Source: Ruminococcaceae bacterium UBA1865 (lineage in GTDB: Bacteria > Bacillota > Clostridia > Oscillospirales > Acutalibacteraceae). Taken from it: 6,847 nucleotides of DNA. Positions within the stretch are counted from its first letter, which is position 1; each line of letters begins with the position of its first letter. Below are positions 4,889 to 6,847 of this stretch, piece after piece. The DNA lies in contig DDHX01000034.1 of NCBI GenBank assembly GCA_002338255.1, positions 29,479 to 36,325 on the forward strand, read 5' to 3'. The notes under the pieces are model-generated. The model was not told the DNA's origin, ran no database searches, and saw only the letters and a list, made by a program, of their open reading frames with translations. Both the position numbers and the translations under genes were made by a program.

Positions 4889-6592
4889 TTAATACGCTGC
4901 AACCCAGTAAATCACATAGCTAACGCCGGATGAAGTAACCGCATTGACAAGATTGCAGACAAATCCCGTAGTTGATACGGATTTGATTTTGATAAAACCA
5001 ATGCCGTTTGTGTATAATCCAGTGGTCACTGTCGGTATGCTCGGCAGGGTAGCGCCGAAGCTAACCGAAATATCGGCCGAATAATAAATCGAGCCGTAAG
5101 CCGTTGATGTTGCTATCGTACCGCTCGCTGAACCCTTCAAAACATGCAGTCCGCCCACGGTGTCAGCGTTCGGATGGTAGCCGTCACTGTAGGCTTTATT
5201 GCCTGAGATATAGATGTCACCGCTTACGTCAAGCGCCCCACTCTCCGGAATTTTGTTGACGCCGATCTGCCCGTCACGGATAGAGAAAACTGGCTTTGCC
5301 GTAGGCAGTAAGGCTGATTGTGTTACTGCGGTGTAGTAATCGGACGCCGCGATCTCAAAGTTAAATGACGAGTTGATGTCGAAGTTTCCGATGTTGGCGT
5401 TGAACGAAAAATCTCCGCCACTCACGGTCGGCGTGATTGTGACATAGCTGCTCCACGTCTCCGACGCGGTTGTTTTGTACCGGTATTTCAGGAAATACTG
5501 ACTTTTCGTTACCATGTAGGCCGCATAAGTACCGCTGCACGTCAAAACCGTCCCGGCTTCGATGTTGTTCACGCGAGCCAGCGACACAGAAGAAAACGCG
5601 GGCGAGGAATAGGCGATTGTTGTAAGAGTGGAAGATTGTGAGTTTGAATTACCCCGGCTGTCAATTACAGTTACGATCAGAGTGTCGCTTGCGGACACGA
5701 TGCCAAAGCTGATCACGTTAGAACTGCTCGTCACCGTCTTAGAACCGTACTGCACCTTGTAGGACGAAATCGTTGCATAGTTCTGCGCCGCCGCGCTGGT
5801 CACAGTCACCTGAATATTGGATTTTGTCTGGACGATCTGCGAGGGATTTCCGGTCAGCGTGACCGTGTTAGAATCCACATCCTGATAGGAAAAGCCAGTG
5901 AATGTCGGATTGCTGTTTATGACATGAGCGGTGATTCCCATCTCCGTATAGCCGACCACACTACTGTCCGCGTCGTAAGTGATGATCCGGAGCGTGCCGG
6001 TTCCGGTGTTCGTATTCGGAATCTGTTGGTACATAGCCGAAGCCTGTCCGGATGTGTTCCATGTGTAGCTGTCGGTGATGTCATAGGTGATCGTCGTGGA
6101 ATAACTGCCGAAATACAGATTTAGGGCGTGCGTAAAAGTGGTGCTTTTCCGGTTCGTATAAATTGTAATGGAGCCGCCGATATTGAACGAGCTGGAGGAA
6201 GCCGTAATCTGACTTGCCCTTGGAATGGCCGTCAGCGTAATATTCTGGGAAACGTTGAGATTTTCCAGCTTCGCGGTGACGTTGGAATTGAAATACCCGG
6301 TAATGTTGACAATCTTTGTGCCGTCGGCGTTATGCGCGACGGTCATGGCAGCTGTACTGCCGATCTGCACCCAGCTTGACCCGATGGTAAAACCCGACGT
6401 GTACGTCATCGCTCGGCTTCCATTTATATTAATGTAGGCCGAGCAGCTCGTATCGGTGGAAGGGCCGTAGCTGTCGCGGTGAACGTACAGGGAAGCGGTG
6501 ATTGTCGAGGTGTTTGCGGAGATATTCTGCGTATAAGAGTAGACCACCTTGACCTGCGAACCGTTTTGCAGGGTGCTGACAATTTCAGACAT
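4889..6592 (-). CDS. Phage minor tail structural protein, DUF859-like
   Basis: A 567-residue virion protein rich in Ser, Thr, Asn and beta-strand patterns, resembling the Siphovirus minor structural family DUF859 at the tail tip. Residues 1-125 form an N-terminal beta domain with a YVHRDSYG motif (36-43) and MTVAHNADGTK (83-93), ending in ITLTAIPRAS. Residues about 126-430 look like several Ig-like beta modules with boundaries near 225, 330 and 430. Residues 436-485 carry FSIRDGQIGVNKIPESGALD and DGYHPNADTVGGLH, motifs usual in the neck of tail fibre or tip proteins. Residues about 486-567 form a last beta domain ending YWVAAY, plausibly the receptor- or carbohydrate-contacting tip (inferred). 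The AAGGAAGG site (6602-6609) overlaps the stop of the preceding gene and lies nine bases before the ATG at 6592. A terminator follows. Confidence 0.88.
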   Translation of the reverse strand: MSEIVSTLQNGSQVKVVYSYTQNISANTSTITASLYVHRDSYGPSTDTSCSAYININGSRAMTYTSGFTIGSSWVQIGSTAAMTVAHNADGTKIVNITGYFNSNVTAKLENLNVSQNITLTAIPRASQITASSSSFNIGGSITIYTNRKSTTFTHALNLYFGSYSTTITYDITDSYTWNTSGQASAMYQQIPNTNTGTGTLRIITYDADSSVVGYTEMGITAHVINSNPTFTGFSYQDVDSNTVTLTGNPSQIVQTKSNIQVTVTSAAAQNYATISSYKVQYGSKTVTSSSNVISFGIVSASDTLIVTVIDSRGNSNSQSSTLTTIAYSSPAFSSVSLARVNNIEAGTVLTCSGTYAAYMVTKSQYFLKYRYKTTASETWSSYVTITPTVSGGDFSFNANIGNFDINSSFNFEIAASDYYTAVTQSALLPTAKPVFSIRDGQIGVNKIPESGALDVSGDIYISGNKAYSDGYHPNADTVGGLHVLKGSASGTIATSTAYGSIYYSADISVSFGATLPSIPTVTTGLYTNGIGFIKIKSVSTTGFVCNLVNAVTSSGVSYVIYWVAAY

Positions 6593-6607
6593 TCCATCAT
6601 TCCTTCC

Positions 6608-6847
6608 TTAAATCACTACGAAATCAACGCCCACCCCGCTCCGCACAATTTCCTTGACGCTTCCGACCGTGAGATCATCCTCAATGATGGTTTTTTGTAG
6701 GCGCGTTCCATCCGGCGCGACATTGATGCGGAGATCGTCGCCGCGATAAATTTCAAAAGCCGAGGTGGAAATATGGGCTTTCATATCAGTGATATTGCTG
6801 CCGACTGTCAGGCCGGTGCTGTCTGCAATAAAGTTCGTTGTGTAAAG
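6608..6847 (-). CDS. C-terminal fragment of a phage tail/baseplate protein (partial)
   Basis: An open frame entering from the right edge with 79 codons and a TAA stop (6608-6610). It is missing its start. Visible segments include FIADSTGLTVG, FEIYRGDDLRI, NVAPDGTRLQ and IIEDDLTVG; it ends VGVDFVVI. It is read continuously with the tail gene downstream, 15 bases away, whose ribosome site overlaps this stop. By position it should belong to the tail-tip or baseplate set, for example a large minor structural protein of the Prophage_tail/endopeptidase type, but the short fragment has no motif that settles this. It is certain as coding sequence and uncertain as to product. Confidence 0.7.
   Translation of the reverse strand, partial: LYTTNFIADSTGLTVGSNITDMKAHISTSAFEIYRGDDLRINVAPDGTRLQKTIIEDDLTVGSVKEIVRSGVGVDFVVI

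Noticed and set aside
5924..6700. Several plus-strand frames of 66-83 codons opposite the tail protein
   Set aside because: They are short, mutually overlapping, without ribosome sites, and antisense to a continuous 567-residue structural gene.

Overview
The window is the late end of a temperate phage or prophage from a Gram-positive, Clostridia-type host. The evidence is strong AAGGAGG/GGAGG ribosome sites seven to ten bases before starts, a Siphovirus-type tail protein, a toxin-secretion/lysis type holin, an Amidase_2 endolysin, and large serine recombinases with zinc ribbons of the kind common in clostridial mobile elements. Every gene I can support lies on the minus strand, so the reading direction is from the right edge to the left edge.

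From right to left: (1) the C-terminal end of a phage tail/baseplate protein entering from the right edge (6608-6847). (2) A DUF859-like minor tail structural protein (4889-6592). (3) A strong hairpin terminator (4834-4867). (4) The lysis pair, holin (4383-4799) and SPOR-tailed amidase (3673-4386), joined by an ATGA overlap. (5) A second strong terminator (3618-3659). (6) A recombination cassette: a helix-turn-helix protein with two zinc-finger-like modules (3125-3541), a 55-residue SHOCT-like protein overlapping it by ATGA (2961-3128), and two consecutive large serine recombinases (1619-2905, and 1-1614 running off the left edge).

Tail genes build the adsorption end of the virion, holin and amidase release the progeny, and the recombinases would integrate or excise the element. 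No attachment site separates lysis genes from recombinases, so the crossover site is probably beyond the left edge. The most interesting part is the four-gene recombination cassette. Its two recombinases keep the visible catalytic motifs but differ sharply in C-terminal build: one has a long coiled-coil region after the zinc ribbon, and the other goes almost directly from zinc ribbon to the final beta-hairpin. The two small genes ahead of them are candidates for regulators or directionality factors.

There are no tRNA, rRNA, CRISPR or insertion-sequence features that I can support. Intergenic space is small everywhere (largest gap about 130 bases) and is accounted for by terminators and leader sequences.
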